From an uncultured Bacteroidales bacterium (lineage in GTDB: Bacteria > Bacteroidota > Bacteroidia > Bacteroidales > P3): 40,786 nt of DNA. The translations under genes and the position numbers were made by a program. This document shows positions 8,979 through 15,562 of the stretch, in pieces. The notes under the pieces were generated by a model. The model worked only from the letters and a program-made list of their open reading frames with translations. It did no database searches and was not told where the DNA came from. The stretch covers positions 1 through 40,786 of the forward strand of contig CALEFF010000088.1 of the NCBI GenBank assembly GCA_937876865.1, in the 5' to 3' direction. Every line of letters begins with the position of its first letter. The stretch's first letter is position 1.

Positions 8979-9359
8979 ATGAATAAAGTAATAAACACAG
9001 ACAAAGCTCCAAAGGCAATAGGTCCATACAGCCAAGCAATTTTGGCAGGAAACGGAATGTTATTCATTTCAGGACAAATTCCAGTTAATCCAGAAACAGG
9101 AAAAATTCCTGAAACAATAAAAGAACAAACAGAACAAGTTTTCAAAAACATAGAAGCAATCCTTACAGAAGCAGGATACAGTTTTAAAGATGTGGTAAAA
9201 ACTACTTGTTTGTTGAACTCAATGGATGATTTTGCTGCAATGAACGAAGTATATGCAAAATATTACAACGAAATGTTGCCTGCAAGAGCAGCATATGCAG
9301 TAGAAAAATTACCAATGGGTGTATTAGTAGAAATAGAAACAATAGCATACAAAGGATAA
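8979..9359 (+). CDS. ridA: RidA family reactive-intermediate deaminase
   Basis: The product has 126 residues, the normal RidA length. RidA hydrolyses reactive enamine/imine intermediates released by PLP enzymes such as threonine dehydratase. The family pattern is complete: KAPKAIGPYSQA near the N-terminus, LFISGQIPVNPETG, NIEAILTEAG, VYAKYYNE.LPARAA with the substrate-binding Arg, and the C-terminal VEIETIA with the conserved Glu. It is cytosolic (no signal peptide). The start lies 4 bases after the stop of the secreted protease, so it is probably read from the same message, although no functional link to surface proteolysis is evident. A terminator follows. Confidence 0.95.
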   Translation: MNKVINTDKAPKAIGPYSQAILAGNGMLFISGQIPVNPETGKIPETIKEQTEQVFKNIEAILTEAGYSFKDVVKTTCLLNSMDDFAAMNEVYAKYYNEMLPARAAYAVEKLPMGVLVEIETIAYKG

Positions 9360-9381
9360 TAAGTCTTTAACTATGCGATAA

Positions 9382-9424
9382 AAAAGTCAAATGTTTTACT
9401 AAAAAAGCATTTGGCTTTTTTTGT
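9382..9424 (+). terminator. Rho-independent terminator after ridA
   Basis: AAAAGTCAAATG pairs with CATTTGGCTTTT (one G-U pair) around a 14-base loop and runs into a T tract. It begins about 22 bases after the ridA stop. Confidence 0.8.
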
Positions 9425-9430
9425 CTTAAT

Positions 9431-9500
9431 TTTTTGAAAAAAACAAAGAATTTTAAAAATATTTCTTTGATTTTTTTGAAAAAAACAAAGAGTTTTTAAA
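9431..9500. repeat. 21-base-phased CAAAG/CTTTG boxes (locus 1)
   Basis: Two near-identical copies of TTTTTTGAAAAAAACAAAGA lie 42 bases apart (CAAAG at 9444-9448 and 9486-9490). Exactly midway is an inverted box, CTTTG at 9465-9469, so the three boxes are 21 bases apart. The same spacing recurs at 11857, 22956 and 35261. The segment lies between the ridA terminator and the start of the small Lys-rich protein gene. Confidence 0.7.
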
Positions 9501-9520
9501 GTAATTAAAATCAAATATTT

Positions 9521-9811
9521 ATGCGAAAGATATTTTTGATGTTAATGCTTGTGCCTTTTTTATTTTCATTCAGCGAAGGAGAATTAGATAAGCCAAAGGC
9601 TATGTGTAAAGAATGTGAAAAGAAGATAAAAGCAGCGAAAACCAAGGAAGAACTTGAAAAAGCAGGTAAGGCTTGTGCAGAACCTTTGAAAAAATGGGCA
9701 GAAAACAATCCAAAAGTGGTCAAAGCAAAAAAGAAAGAATTGGGCGTTATGGTGAAAAACGTCGTAGAGGTTTACAAAGCAAAGAAAAAACAACTCAAAA
9801 AGAAGAAATAA
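9521..9811 (+). CDS. Small Lys-rich secreted protein of unknown function
   Basis: The product has 96 residues. It opens with MRKIFLMLMLVPFLFSFSEG, a plausible signal peptide, followed by a strongly basic helical body with three Cys (CKECEKK near 29-32 and a further Cys near 51) and a Lys-only end (KKKQLKKKK). I recognise no family. Heptad-like spacing of Leu, Ala and Val among Lys/Glu suggests one or two helices. The start is supported by the signal peptide; no Bacteroidota -7 element is seen directly upstream, where 21-base-phased repeats lie instead. No clear hairpin follows before the mrp promoter. Confidence 0.7.
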   Translation: MRKIFLMLMLVPFLFSFSEGELDKPKAMCKECEKKIKAAKTKEELEKAGKACAEPLKKWAENNPKVVKAKKKELGVMVKNVVEVYKAKKKQLKKKK

Positions 9812-9868
9812 GATATAAATTATTGTAATAATTTTTCTATTTTATTTATTCGTTTTCAATTTATTTAG

Positions 9869-9876
9869 TATCTTTG
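9869..9876 (+). promoter_or_regulatory. Probable -7 element of the mrp operon
   Basis: TATCTTTG matches TAnnTTTG 26 bases before the ATG at 9902. A -33 TTTG is not evident at the right spacing. Confidence 0.6.
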
Positions 9877-9901
9877 CAAACTTTTTAAAAGAAAAACAGA
9901 T

Positions 9902-10732
9902 ATGAATATATTTGAAGAACAAAAAAGAAAACAAGAAGCTATCAATGCTGCAATGAAGCCGATTAAAAATATTATTGCTGTTGCAAGCGGTAAAGGTGGA
10001 GTTGGTAAATCTACCGTTGCAGCCAATCTTGCTATATCTTTGGCAAAGAAAGGTTATAGAGTAGGACTTGCAGACGCAGATATATATGGTCCTTCTATAC
10101 CAACGCTTTTCAATATTGAGAATGAAGAAGTGATGGCAACAGAAATAGATGGAAAAAATTTAATGTTGCCATTTGATAAGTTTGGAATCAAGATGATGAG
10201 TGTTGGATTTTTTGTAGAAAAAGACCAACCTATGTTGTGGCGTGGTCCAATGGCAGCAAACACTCTTACACAAATGCTAACCGAAACACATTGGGGAGAA
10301 TTAGATTTTATGGTTTTAGATATGCCTCCTGGAACTGGCGATATTCAACTTAGCCTTGTGCAACAATTCTCAGTAAGTGGTTCAGTTTTTGTTTGCACTC
10401 CACAACAATTAGCAGTAGCAGACGTTCGTAGAGCAGTAAATATGTTTAAGAACGACCAAGTTTCTATTCCAATCTATGGACTTGTAGAAAATATGGCTTA
10501 CTTTACTCCAAGAGAATTACCAGAAAACAAGTACTATATCTTTGGAAAAGGAGGAGCAGAACAATTAGCAAAAGAATTAAATATGCCATTGCTTGTAAGT
10601 ATTCCTATTTCGTTAGATATTTCCGAAACAAACGATACAGGAAATCCTATTTCATTGGAATTTGACTCGCCAGAAGCTAAGGCATTTATGGAGTTAGCAG
10701 AAAAAATTATTGCAGAAACAATAAAAAAATAA
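9902..10732 (+). CDS. mrp: Mrp/NBP35-type P-loop ATPase, iron-sulfur carrier
   Basis: The product is a 276-residue cytosolic ATPase of the Mrp/ApbC family, which binds and transfers Fe-S clusters. The deviant Walker A is complete (GKGGVGKST, about 30-38), followed by DADIYGPSIP and MVLDMPPGTGD. The protein starts directly at the ATPase domain; the N-terminal DUF59 (MIP18-like) domain often present is absent, so it is about 90 residues shorter than the two-domain form. The C-terminal CxxC that bridges the cluster in many members is also missing: at VENMAYFTPRELPENKYY the position has no Cys pair, a form I know from other Bacteroidota. The next gene, 5 bases on, is an Nfu-type scaffold, which supports a joint role in cluster delivery. 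Confidence 0.93.
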   Translation: MNIFEEQKRKQEAINAAMKPIKNIIAVASGKGGVGKSTVAANLAISLAKKGYRVGLADADIYGPSIPTLFNIENEEVMATEIDGKNLMLPFDKFGIKMMSVGFFVEKDQPMLWRGPMAANTLTQMLTETHWGELDFMVLDMPPGTGDIQLSLVQQFSVSGSVFVCTPQQLAVADVRRAVNMFKNDQVSIPIYGLVENMAYFTPRELPENKYYIFGKGGAEQLAKELNMPLLVSIPISLDISETNDTGNPISLEFDSPEAKAFMELAEKIIAETIKK

Positions 10733-10737
10733 GAGAT

Positions 10738-10989
10738 ATGACAGCAGAAGAAAGAATTGAATTAGAAGAAAAGGTAAAAAAAGTAATAGAAAGCATACGT
10801 CCATACTTGCAAGAAGACGGAGGAGATGTAGCTTTCGTTGAAATGACAGACGAAAAAGTTGTTTATGTTGAATTACAAGGACATTGCGGATCTTGTCCTC
10901 ATGCAATGATGACTTTAAAGAACGGAGTAGAAGCAGCAGTTAAGGAAGTTGTTCCAGAAATTGTTTCAGTTGAAAGAGTAGTTAGATAA
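10738..10989 (+). CDS. NifU C-terminal (Nfu) domain Fe-S scaffold
   Basis: The product has 83 residues and consists of a stand-alone Nfu domain. It reads IRPYLQEDGGDVAFVE, VYVELQGHCGSCPHAMMTLKNG, then VPEIVSVERV. The CGSC pair (about 50-53) is the cluster-binding CxxC; two subunits would share one [4Fe-4S] cluster. It follows mrp by 5 bases and precedes the adenosyltransferase by 13, so all are probably co-transcribed. The pairing is informative because this Mrp has no CxxC of its own in the usual place, whereas Nfu has. Confidence 0.93.
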   Translation: MTAEERIELEEKVKKVIESIRPYLQEDGGDVAFVEMTDEKVVYVELQGHCGSCPHAMMTLKNGVEAAVKEVVPEIVSVERVVR

Positions 10990-11002
10990 TTTTTGCTTTT
11001 TT

Positions 11003-11539
11003 ATGATTTACACAAAAACAGGAGATAAAGGCACAACAAGTTTAGTTGGAGGATCACGTGTTTTAAAATGCTCTTTGAGAGTAGATACCTATGGAGACTT
11101 AGATGAATTAGTCTCTTACATAGGCTTATGCAGAGAATACGTAGAAGAAAACCTTGCTTCTGATTTGGTGAAAATACAAAATGTGTTATTTAACCTTGAA
11201 AGCATAATTGCTTGCGAAAAAGAAGAGTATCTTCTCAAAATGCCACAAGTCAAAGAAGAAGATATAAAATTCTTAGAAAACCAAATAGACGAAATGAGCA
11301 AAGTAGTGCCACCATTAAAGCAATTTATTTTGCCCGGAGGTGATGAAGCAGCATCACATCTCAATGTTGCAAGAACAATTTGCAGACGATGCGAAAGAAA
11401 AATGGTAGCCCTATCGCAAGAGTGTGAAGTAAATTCGTTTTGTATGCAATATATCAATCGATTATCCGATTATTTATTTCAATTAAGCAGGTATATAATG
11501 CTACAAAAAGGCAAGCAAGAAACATTTTGGCAACAATAA
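11003..11539 (+). CDS. PduO-type ATP:cob(I)alamin adenosyltransferase
   Basis: The product has 178 residues. The enzyme transfers the adenosyl group of ATP to cob(I)alamin to make coenzyme B12. The ATP-binding N-terminus is typical (YTKTGDKGTTSLVGGSRV, then K.SLRVDTYGDLDELVSYIG), as are the helix RTICRRCERK with its conserved Arg residues and the closing INRLSDYLFQLSRYI. Length is right for the PduO/MMAB family. It lies 13 bases behind nfu. No other B12 gene is in the window, so this may serve salvage for methylmalonyl-CoA mutase or another B12 enzyme; that is inference. Confidence 0.93.
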   Translation: MIYTKTGDKGTTSLVGGSRVLKCSLRVDTYGDLDELVSYIGLCREYVEENLASDLVKIQNVLFNLESIIACEKEEYLLKMPQVKEEDIKFLENQIDEMSKVVPPLKQFILPGGDEAASHLNVARTICRRCERKMVALSQECEVNSFCMQYINRLSDYLFQLSRYIMLQKGKQETFWQQ

Positions 11540-11581
11540 CGTTTAAGATACAAACAAACATTAAACAAAAACATTAAAAAG

Positions 11582-11803
11582 ATGTATTGGACATTAGAAT
11601 TAGCCTCAAAATTGGAAGATGCTCCATGGCCAGCTACAAAAGAAGAGTTGATAGACTATGCTTTAAGAAGCGGAGCACCAGCAGAAGTAGTAGAGAATCT
11701 TAGTGAGATAGAAGATGAAGGCGACATCTATGATTCTATTGAAGACATTTGGATTGACTATCCAACAAAAGAAGACTTCTTCTTCCACGAAGACGAATAT
11801 TAG
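11582..11803 (+). CDS. DUF2795 family small acidic protein
   Basis: The product has 73 residues, is strongly acidic, and belongs to the conserved Bacteroidota family annotated as DUF2795. Key pieces are MYWTLELASKLEDAPWPATK, EELIDYALRSGAP, and the end DIWIDYPTKEDFFFHEDEY. Its function is not known to me. It has no signal peptide or membrane segment. It lies 42 bases after the adenosyltransferase gene and is followed by a perfect terminator, so it is probably the last gene of the mrp operon. Confidence 0.85.
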   Translation: MYWTLELASKLEDAPWPATKEELIDYALRSGAPAEVVENLSEIEDEGDIYDSIEDIWIDYPTKEDFFFHEDEY

Positions 11804-11820
11804 TCAATCAAATTGTAAAA

Positions 11821-11860
11821 ATAAAACAGCGAGATGATTTTCTATCTCGCTGTTTTATTT
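11821..11860 (+). terminator. Rho-independent terminator of the mrp operon
   Basis: A perfect 15-base stem, ATAAAACAGCGAGAT with ATCTCGCTGTTTTAT, closes an 8-base loop and is followed by T residues. The stem ends in A/T runs on both sides, so it could work in both directions. Confidence 0.92.
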
Positions 11861-11900
11861 TTCTAACTCTTTGAAATATTTTTCTAACTCTTTGAGTTAG
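11857..11900. repeat. Two 18-base direct repeats 21 bases apart, second copy in a palindrome (locus 2)
   Basis: ATTTTTCTAACTCTTTGA occurs at 11857-11874 and again, identical, at 11878-11895, a period of 21. The second copy extends into a perfect 7-base palindrome, CTAACTC-TTT-GAGTTAG (11884-11900). The TTTG at 11891-11894 could serve as the -33 box for the next promoter, so a protein bound here would meet RNA polymerase. Confidence 0.75.
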
Positions 11901-11925
11901 TATTTCAAATAATTCAGTATCTTTG
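11891..11925 (+). promoter_or_regulatory. Probable promoter of the DUF4199-GT2-gmhA operon
   Basis: TATCTTTG at 11918-11925 fits the -7 consensus 19 bases before the ATG at 11945. The nearest upstream TTTG (11891-11894) is 23 bases away, slightly longer than ideal, and lies inside the palindromic repeat. Confidence 0.55.
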
Positions 11926-11944
11926 CTCATTAAAATAATAGGTA

Positions 11945-12454
11945 ATGGAAATTGAAGAATTAAAGGAAATGAAGCCGATTAAATTCGGGTTTTACTATGG
12001 TACAATTTTTGGAGGCATTGCTTTTGCCTTTCATCTTTTGTCTCAGTATATAGGATTTACTACAAATTTCTTCTATGGGTTGATTTACTCATTTTTTGTC
12101 TTGTTTTCGCTTATGTGGCTTTATAAGAAATATTTTTCTTTGCAAGAGGAGGGTAAAGGAGTTGATTTTTCGACTTTAATGAAGATAGGAACTTTGTTCT
12201 CTTTGACTATTTCGTTTTTTTATTTGATGTTTACTTTTGCAAGAATTGAGTTTATAGACCCTAATTTCTTGAATCTGCTAATGGAAATGACTCAAGAAAT
12301 GATTTCGCAATCGGCAATGCCTGAACTTAATCTTGGAGATGATGCAACTACTCTTTATGTTACAGTGCTTGTTACAAGTTTCATTGGCGATTTCTTAGGT
12401 AATATGTTCTATGCTTTTTTACTTGCGTTAATTCTTAAAAATAGAAAATTTTAA
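11945..12454 (+). CDS. DUF4199 family membrane protein
   Basis: The product has 169 residues and four predicted transmembrane helices, at about 14-36, 42-60, 76-98 and 138-162. A short extracytoplasmic loop after helix 3 carries the MTQEMISQSAMPELNLGDD stretch. It matches the Bacteroidota DUF4199 family, whose function is unknown and whose members very often sit just upstream of a GT2 glycosyltransferase, as here (3 bases between). An accessory role to that membrane-bound transferase is plausible but unproven. Confidence 0.85.
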   Translation: MEIEELKEMKPIKFGFYYGTIFGGIAFAFHLLSQYIGFTTNFFYGLIYSFFVLFSLMWLYKKYFSLQEEGKGVDFSTLMKIGTLFSLTISFFYLMFTFARIEFIDPNFLNLLMEMTQEMISQSAMPELNLGDDATTLYVTVLVTSFIGDFLGNMFYAFLLALILKNRKF

Positions 12455-12457
12455 CTT

Positions 12458-13414
12458 ATGGATATATCAATTGTAGTACCATTATATAATGAAGAAGAAT
12501 CGTTGCCACACTTGATTGAGTGGATTGAAAGAGTGATGAGAGAAAATAATTTTTCTTATGAAGTGCTTTTGATTGACGATGGCAGCAAAGATAATTCTTG
12601 GTCAGTGATTGAAAGCCTTATGGAGCGTAATTTAAATGTTAAAGGCGTTAAATTCCGTAGAAATTATGGTAAATCAGCAGCATTAAATGTTGGTTTTGAA
12701 AGAGTGGAAGGCGATGTTGTAATTACAATGGACGCAGATCTTCAAGACAGTCCTGATGAGATTCCAGAATTATACAAAATGATAAAAACGGAAGGTTATG
12801 ATTTGGTTTCTGGTTGGAAGAAAAAACGCTACGATTCAAAACTTATGAAAAATCTTCCTTCAAAACTCTATAATGCAACTACACGTTGGTTTTCTGGAAT
12901 AAAACTTCACGACTTTAATTGTGGACTTAAAGCATATAGAAAGGCTGTTGTTAAAAGTATTGAAGTGTATGGCGAAATGCATCGTTATATTCCTATCATT
13001 GCAAAATGGGCTGGCTTTTCTAAAATAGGCGAAAAAGTTGTGCAACATAGAAAACGTGAGTTTGGAGAAAGCAAATTTGGAATGAATCGTTTTGTTAATG
13101 GATATTTAGATTTGATGTCTATAATGTTTGTTTCAAAATTTGGTAAGAAACCAATGCACTTTTTTGGGCTTTTAGGCAGTGTGATGTTTCTTTTAGGAAT
13201 AATTTCTGCTCTTGTTTTGGGAGTGCAAAAACTTATTGCTGTTTACAATAATGAAGCAATGAGATTGATTACCGATAGTCCTTATTTCTATTTGGCATTA
13301 GTTACAATGATAATTGGTTGTCAGTTATTTTTAACAGGATTTATAGCAGAAATGATAGGAAGAAACTCTCCAAATAGAAATACCTATCTAATTGAAAAAG
13401 ATATTGAGAAATGA
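12458..13414 (+). CDS. GT2 glycosyltransferase, polyprenyl-phosphate type, membrane-anchored
   Basis: The product has 318 residues. Its GT-A domain (about 1-220) shows the Bacteroidota/DPM1-GtrB pattern: ISIVVPLYNEEESLP, the nucleotide-binding LLIDDGSKDNS with Asp40-Asp41, RRNYGKSAALNVGF, and the metal-binding DADLQD at 92-97. Two C-terminal transmembrane helices (about 228-251 and 275-299) follow. Such enzymes move a sugar from a nucleotide donor to a polyprenyl phosphate carrier for cell-surface glycans. It overlaps gmhA by 4 bases (ATGA), so translation is coupled to a heptose-type enzyme. The actual sugar cannot be told from the sequence. Confidence 0.9.
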   Translation: MDISIVVPLYNEEESLPHLIEWIERVMRENNFSYEVLLIDDGSKDNSWSVIESLMERNLNVKGVKFRRNYGKSAALNVGFERVEGDVVITMDADLQDSPDEIPELYKMIKTEGYDLVSGWKKKRYDSKLMKNLPSKLYNATTRWFSGIKLHDFNCGLKAYRKAVVKSIEVYGEMHRYIPIIAKWAGFSKIGEKVVQHRKREFGESKFGMNRFVNGYLDLMSIMFVSKFGKKPMHFFGLLGSVMFLLGIISALVLGVQKLIAVYNNEAMRLITDSPYFYLALVTMIIGCQLFLTGFIAEMIGRNSPNRNTYLIEKDIEK

Positions 13415-13986
13415 AAATAAAAAATATAATAAAAGAATCAATAAATGTTAAAGAATTGATTCTTTCTGATGAAAAATTGATTTCAAATATAGAAAAGGCT
13501 GCTCAAATTATTGTGGATTGTTATCGCAATAAAGGAAAAGTCTTATTTTGTGGTAATGGTGGAAGTGCAGCTGACGCACAACATTTAGCAGCAGAATTAT
13601 CTGGTAGATTTTATTATGATCGTCCTGCCTTAGAAGCAGAAGCCTTGCATGTAAATACATCATATCTTACAGCAGTTGGCAATGATTATAGTTTTGATCA
13701 AATATATTCAAGAATATTGTCTGCATCAGGAAAAACAGGAGATGTTTTAGTCGGAATATCTACCTCAGGTAATTCAAAAAATGTGTTGGAAGCACAAAAG
13801 GTTGCAAAACAAAAAGGAATGAAAATCATATCTCTAACAGGAGAAAGTGGAGGAGAAATGAAAGACTTAACTGATTGCTTGATAAATGTGCCTTCAAAAC
13901 TTACTCCTCGCATACAAGAAAGTCATATTTTAATAGGACACATAATTTGTCAAATAGTTGAAGAGGAATTATTTCCACAAAAATAA
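13411..13986 (+). CDS. gmhA: Sedoheptulose-7-phosphate isomerase (SIS domain)
   Basis: The product has 191 residues, the right length for GmhA, which converts sedoheptulose 7-phosphate to D-glycero-D-manno-heptose 7-phosphate for LPS inner-core or S-layer glycans. The SIS motifs are present: LFCGNGGSAADAQHLAAEL, with the catalytic Glu, and VGISTSGNSKNVLEA for phosphate binding. The C-terminal QESHILIGHIICQIVEE carries the catalytic His. It overlaps the GT2 gene by 4 bases and is followed by a HAD phosphatase of GmhB type, which supports the assignment. The kinase/adenylyltransferase (HldE or HddA/C) is not in the window. Confidence 0.9.
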   Translation: MKIKNIIKESINVKELILSDEKLISNIEKAAQIIVDCYRNKGKVLFCGNGGSAADAQHLAAELSGRFYYDRPALEAEALHVNTSYLTAVGNDYSFDQIYSRILSASGKTGDVLVGISTSGNSKNVLEAQKVAKQKGMKIISLTGESGGEMKDLTDCLINVPSKLTPRIQESHILIGHIICQIVEEELFPQK

Positions 13987-13993
13987 AATAACT

Positions 13994-14554
13994 ATGAGAC
14001 TGATAAAAAACGCACGTTATCTTTTTTTAGACAGAGATGGAGTTATTAACGTAAGGTTAATAGATGATTACGTAAAGCGTAAAGAAGAGTTTGAATTTCT
14101 TGAAGGGAGTTTAGAAGCTTTTAAGATTTTCGCAAAATATTTTGATAAAATTGTTGTGGTTACAAATCAACAAGGAATAGGCAAAGGACTTATGAGCGAA
14201 AATGACTTAGAGAAAATTCATTCTTATATGAAACAGCAAGTAGAGCTTGTTGGGGGAAGAATAGATGAAGTGTTTTTCTGTCCAAAACTTGCAAAAGAAA
14301 ATTCTATTGATAGAAAACCCGCAGTAGGAATGGGGCTTAAAGCAAGAAAACTATTTAGAGAAATAAGATTTAAAGACTCTATAATGGTTGGTGATTCTCT
14401 TAGCGATATGATTTTTGGAAAACGATTGAAAATGCACACAGTTTTTATATCATCTTCGCCCTCTAAGGCAAGAAAGCACCCAAAAAGAATTGATAAAGTA
14501 TGTAATAATTTATTAGAATTTGCAAAATATATTGAAAATGAGAAGAATATTTAA
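13994..14554 (+). CDS. HAD-IIIA phosphatase, GmhB-like
   Basis: The product has 186 residues from the ATG at 13994, 7 bases after the gmhA stop. An earlier in-frame ATG (13958) lies inside gmhA and would only add unrelated residues. The HAD core is intact: LFLDRDGVIN with nucleophile Asp13 and acid Asp15, VVTNQQGIGKG, RKPAVGM with the conserved Lys, and MVGDSLSDMIFG. By position it should be the heptose 1,7-bisphosphate 7-phosphatase of the gmhA pathway. However, the zinc loop of GmhB (a C-x-H ... C-x-C set) is shortened to FFCPKLAKENSID with a single Cys, so zinc is probably absent and the substrate could differ. The MORN gene overlaps its end. Confidence 0.82.
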   Translation: MRLIKNARYLFLDRDGVINVRLIDDYVKRKEEFEFLEGSLEAFKIFAKYFDKIVVVTNQQGIGKGLMSENDLEKIHSYMKQQVELVGGRIDEVFFCPKLAKENSIDRKPAVGMGLKARKLFREIRFKDSIMVGDSLSDMIFGKRLKMHTVFISSSPSKARKHPKRIDKVCNNLLEFAKYIENEKNI

Positions 14555-15560
14555 ACAAAGTTTAGCACTAATTTTAAGTGCCTTAGTATTGATGCCTTGT
14601 GTGTTAGAAGCACAAAATAAAACCGATGAAAAGGGAAGAAAACAAGGTAAATGGTCAAAAGCTTATCCTAATGGACAAGTGCGATATAGTGGAGAGTTTA
14701 AAGATGATAAAGAAGTAGGGACGTTTTCTTACTATTCAAAAGACGGAAAACTTACTCAAACAATAGAATATTCACAAAATGGAAAAGTAGGTCAAGCGAA
14801 ATTTTTCTACAAAGATGGAAAAATAATGAGCGAAGGTAAATATATTGATAAAAAGAAAGAAGGCGTTTGGACTTATTACGATGAAAAAGGAAGAAAGATA
14901 AGAGAAGAAAATTTAGTTGGAGGAAAACAAGAAGGAAAGGAAACAAATTGGGATAGAAATGGCGGAATAAACGTTACAACTATGTATAAAAATGGAGTGA
15001 AAGAAGGAGAGGAGTATAAGAATTTTTATGCTGACGGATATTCTGTTACAAACTACGTTAATGGTAAAAGAAATGGAAAGTTTACTCATTACTTTGCTTC
15101 AAAGAAAAAACAAATTGAAGGTAAGTATGTAAACGATAAAAAAGAAGGTACTTGGAATTTTATGAACGAAAATGCAGATGTGATTAAAATTCAAAAGTGG
15201 GAAAATGGCGAATTAAAATATGATGCAGTTAAAATATCTTCTCGTCAAGGGGAAATAGAAGTGGAATTTAAAGATATAGCTTATTTGTACCCACTTGGAA
15301 AGCAAACTTGTGTTGTTTTGAAAGATGGTAAAAAGATAAACGCATTTAACAATTACGAACAATTCGTTAATTTGTCTGATGGCAATATGTTTTTGCTTTT
15401 AAACAAGACTAATAAAGTGTATGCAAACTATTCTGCAATCAAAGGAACGAAAGATGATGGAGGAAAAGAACCTCTAATTATTCTTGAACCAAAAGCAGAT
15501 GTTGAAATACGCACAGATGAAGATAGTCGTAAGGCTTTGCAATCTTTGTTTAGAAAATAG
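14538..15560 (+). CDS. Exported MORN-repeat protein
   Basis: The product has 340 residues from the ATG at 14538, chosen because a signal peptide follows (MRRIFKQSLALILSALVLMP). The gene begins inside the last codons of the HAD gene (17-base overlap). Residues about 30-215 are seven or so MORN-type repeats with the pattern G...G.W..Y..nG....G.y, for example KQGKWSKAYPNGQVRYSG and KKEGVWTYYDEKGRKI. The remaining 120 residues form a non-repeat domain with Lys- and Asn-rich strands. Database tools often label such proteins YwqK-type antitoxin, but there is no toxin gene here. A role in the envelope, perhaps scaffolding, is possible; none is proven. Confidence 0.8.
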   Translation: MRRIFKQSLALILSALVLMPCVLEAQNKTDEKGRKQGKWSKAYPNGQVRYSGEFKDDKEVGTFSYYSKDGKLTQTIEYSQNGKVGQAKFFYKDGKIMSEGKYIDKKKEGVWTYYDEKGRKIREENLVGGKQEGKETNWDRNGGINVTTMYKNGVKEGEEYKNFYADGYSVTNYVNGKRNGKFTHYFASKKKQIEGKYVNDKKEGTWNFMNENADVIKIQKWENGELKYDAVKISSRQGEIEVEFKDIAYLYPLGKQTCVVLKDGKKINAFNNYEQFVNLSDGNMFLLLNKTNKVYANYSAIKGTKDDGGKEPLIILEPKADVEIRTDEDSRKALQSLFRK

Positions 15561-15562
15561 AA

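Noticed and set aside
9584..9793. Antisense open frame over the Lys-rich protein
   Set aside because: It is rich in Phe, Leu and Cys only because it is the complement of Lys and Glu codons.
14538..15560. Toxin-antitoxin role for the MORN-repeat protein (YwqK-type antitoxin label)
   Set aside because: It has a signal peptide, sits in a glycan operon and has no toxin gene beside it; MORN repeats alone do not indicate an antitoxin.
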